Below are positions 63,535 to 64,000 of a stretch of DNA of 64,000 nucleotides, one piece after another. The translations under genes and the position numbers were made by a program. Origin of the DNA: an uncultured Eubacteriales bacterium (GTDB taxonomy: Bacteria; Bacillota; Clostridia; Christensenellales; UBA1242). Within the stretch, counting starts at the first letter, position 1, and each line of letters starts with the position of its first letter. The stretch spans positions 3,975-67,974 of the forward strand of contig CAPRTS010000002.1 of assembly GCA_948695535.1 (NCBI GenBank). The letters run 5' to 3'. The notes under the pieces are model-generated. The model was not told where the DNA came from. It ran no database searches and worked only from the letters and a program-made list of their open reading frames with translations.

Positions 63535-64000
63535 CTATTTCAAAGCGTTTATATAATTAAAATCAATAGAGCCATAGGCAACCCAAGCCGTCAGCCCCAA
63601 CATAAGTAAAATACATACGGCTATCCATAGCCAATGCTTTTTATTTTTTTGGGTGAGTTTAATAATACTTAATAGCAAAATAGCTAAACAAAAAGCCAAT
63701 AAGACGCTAAACACAATAATATCGATAGGAACATCACTTTTTATTGCGTTTTCGTTATAAGCAGTTGCTCTACCATATTCTCTATCAATAAGAATATATG
63801 CTGTTTCGCCAATATAACTTTCTGCTTCATTTTTATCCTTTATCCTACGTGAAAGCGGTGCTTTGTATTGCAGTCCCGTTTCTTCATCTGTATAACAAGC
63901 AATAAGGCGATAATAATCTAGCCAATATTTACCGTGTCTTCCTCTATAAAATTTAGTATCAACGATTTCAGCAACTACTTTTTCAAAATGATACGGATTA
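63535..64000 (-). CDS. Membrane protein, partial (5' end beyond the window)
   Basis: Minus-strand frame from 64000 to a TAG at 63535-63537, 154 codons visible. It reads YIGETAYILIDREYGRATAY, then two membrane segments (VPIDIIVFSVLLAFCLAILL and WLWIAVCILLMLGLTAWVAY) and ends NYINALK. The soluble part resembles DUF3592-type domains (a Y-D plus GD-x-V-like pattern), but weakly. AT-rich like the previous gene. Confidence 0.65.
   Translation of the reverse strand, partial: NPYHFEKVVAEIVDTKFYRGRHGKYWLDYYRLIACYTDEETGLQYKAPLSRRIKDKNEAESYIGETAYILIDREYGRATAYNENAIKSDVPIDIIVFSVLLAFCLAILLLSIIKLTQKNKKHWLWIAVCILLMLGLTAWVAYGSIDFNYINALK

Overview
The window looks like part of a low-GC Bacillota (Clostridia-type) chromosome from an uncultivated, probably gut-associated lineage. 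Reasons: a sporulation-sigma cassette (SpoIIGA-like protease, SigE, YqfC, YqfD), the Bacillus-like gene order floA-yqfC-yqfD-ybeY-cdd-era, Shine-Dalgarno sites of the AAGGAGG type, and a very large M60 (mucin-type) metallopeptidase. Species cannot be named from the sequence. Several core proteins are unusually short or lack catalytic residues (SpoIIGA, YqfD, AlaRS, cytidine deaminase, NifS, NifU), so the lineage seems streamlined.

Region 1 (1-18034) is an integrated element of about 18 kb, bounded by 55-bp direct repeats that hold the 3' end of an initiator tRNA-fMet gene and its terminator. A tyrosine integrase sits next to the left repeat, followed by a Cro/CI-type repressor and two rightward operons. 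Each operon starts at a promoter carrying the same kind of 27-bp palindromic operator. The left operon begins with a leader predicted to fold as a three-way junction RNA. It then encodes small proteins, four membrane-anchored surface proteins (one a six-bladed beta-propeller) and three DNA methyltransferases, one frameshifted. The right operon has many tiny genes, a Zot/FtsK-HerA-like ATPase, a sliding-clamp-like protein, two intergenic blocks packed with hairpins, and ends with a RelBE-type toxin-antitoxin pair. I see no capsid, terminase, relaxase or standard Rep protein, so the element does not match a class I know.

Region 2 (18046-24345) is a more AT-rich polysaccharide locus (Wzy-GT2 fusion, GT4, HtrL/YibB-like transferase, flippase) that uses AGA for Arg far more than its neighbours. 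It begins right after the right repeat with the decayed tail of a second integrase, which suggests repeated integration at this tRNA.

Region 3 (24407-62674) is core chromosome: DegV, TrkH/TrkA potassium uptake, glycosyltransferase, M60 peptidase, SecD/SecF, a gate-only FeoB-like protein, QueA, an HD hydrolase, a Xer recombinase, the sporulation/floA-era cluster, a PadR/ABC module, a secreted DUF6273-like gene with a phase-variable CAAG repeat, a NifS-NifU pair lacking key cysteines, PrfB, TsaD, AlaS, PcrA, MazF, Lgt and ThiI. Many of these genes have a TATAAT-like -10 box only 5-9 nt before the start codon, so leaderless mRNAs appear common.

Region 4 (62690-64000) is AT-rich again, with two unrecognised genes, one running off the window.
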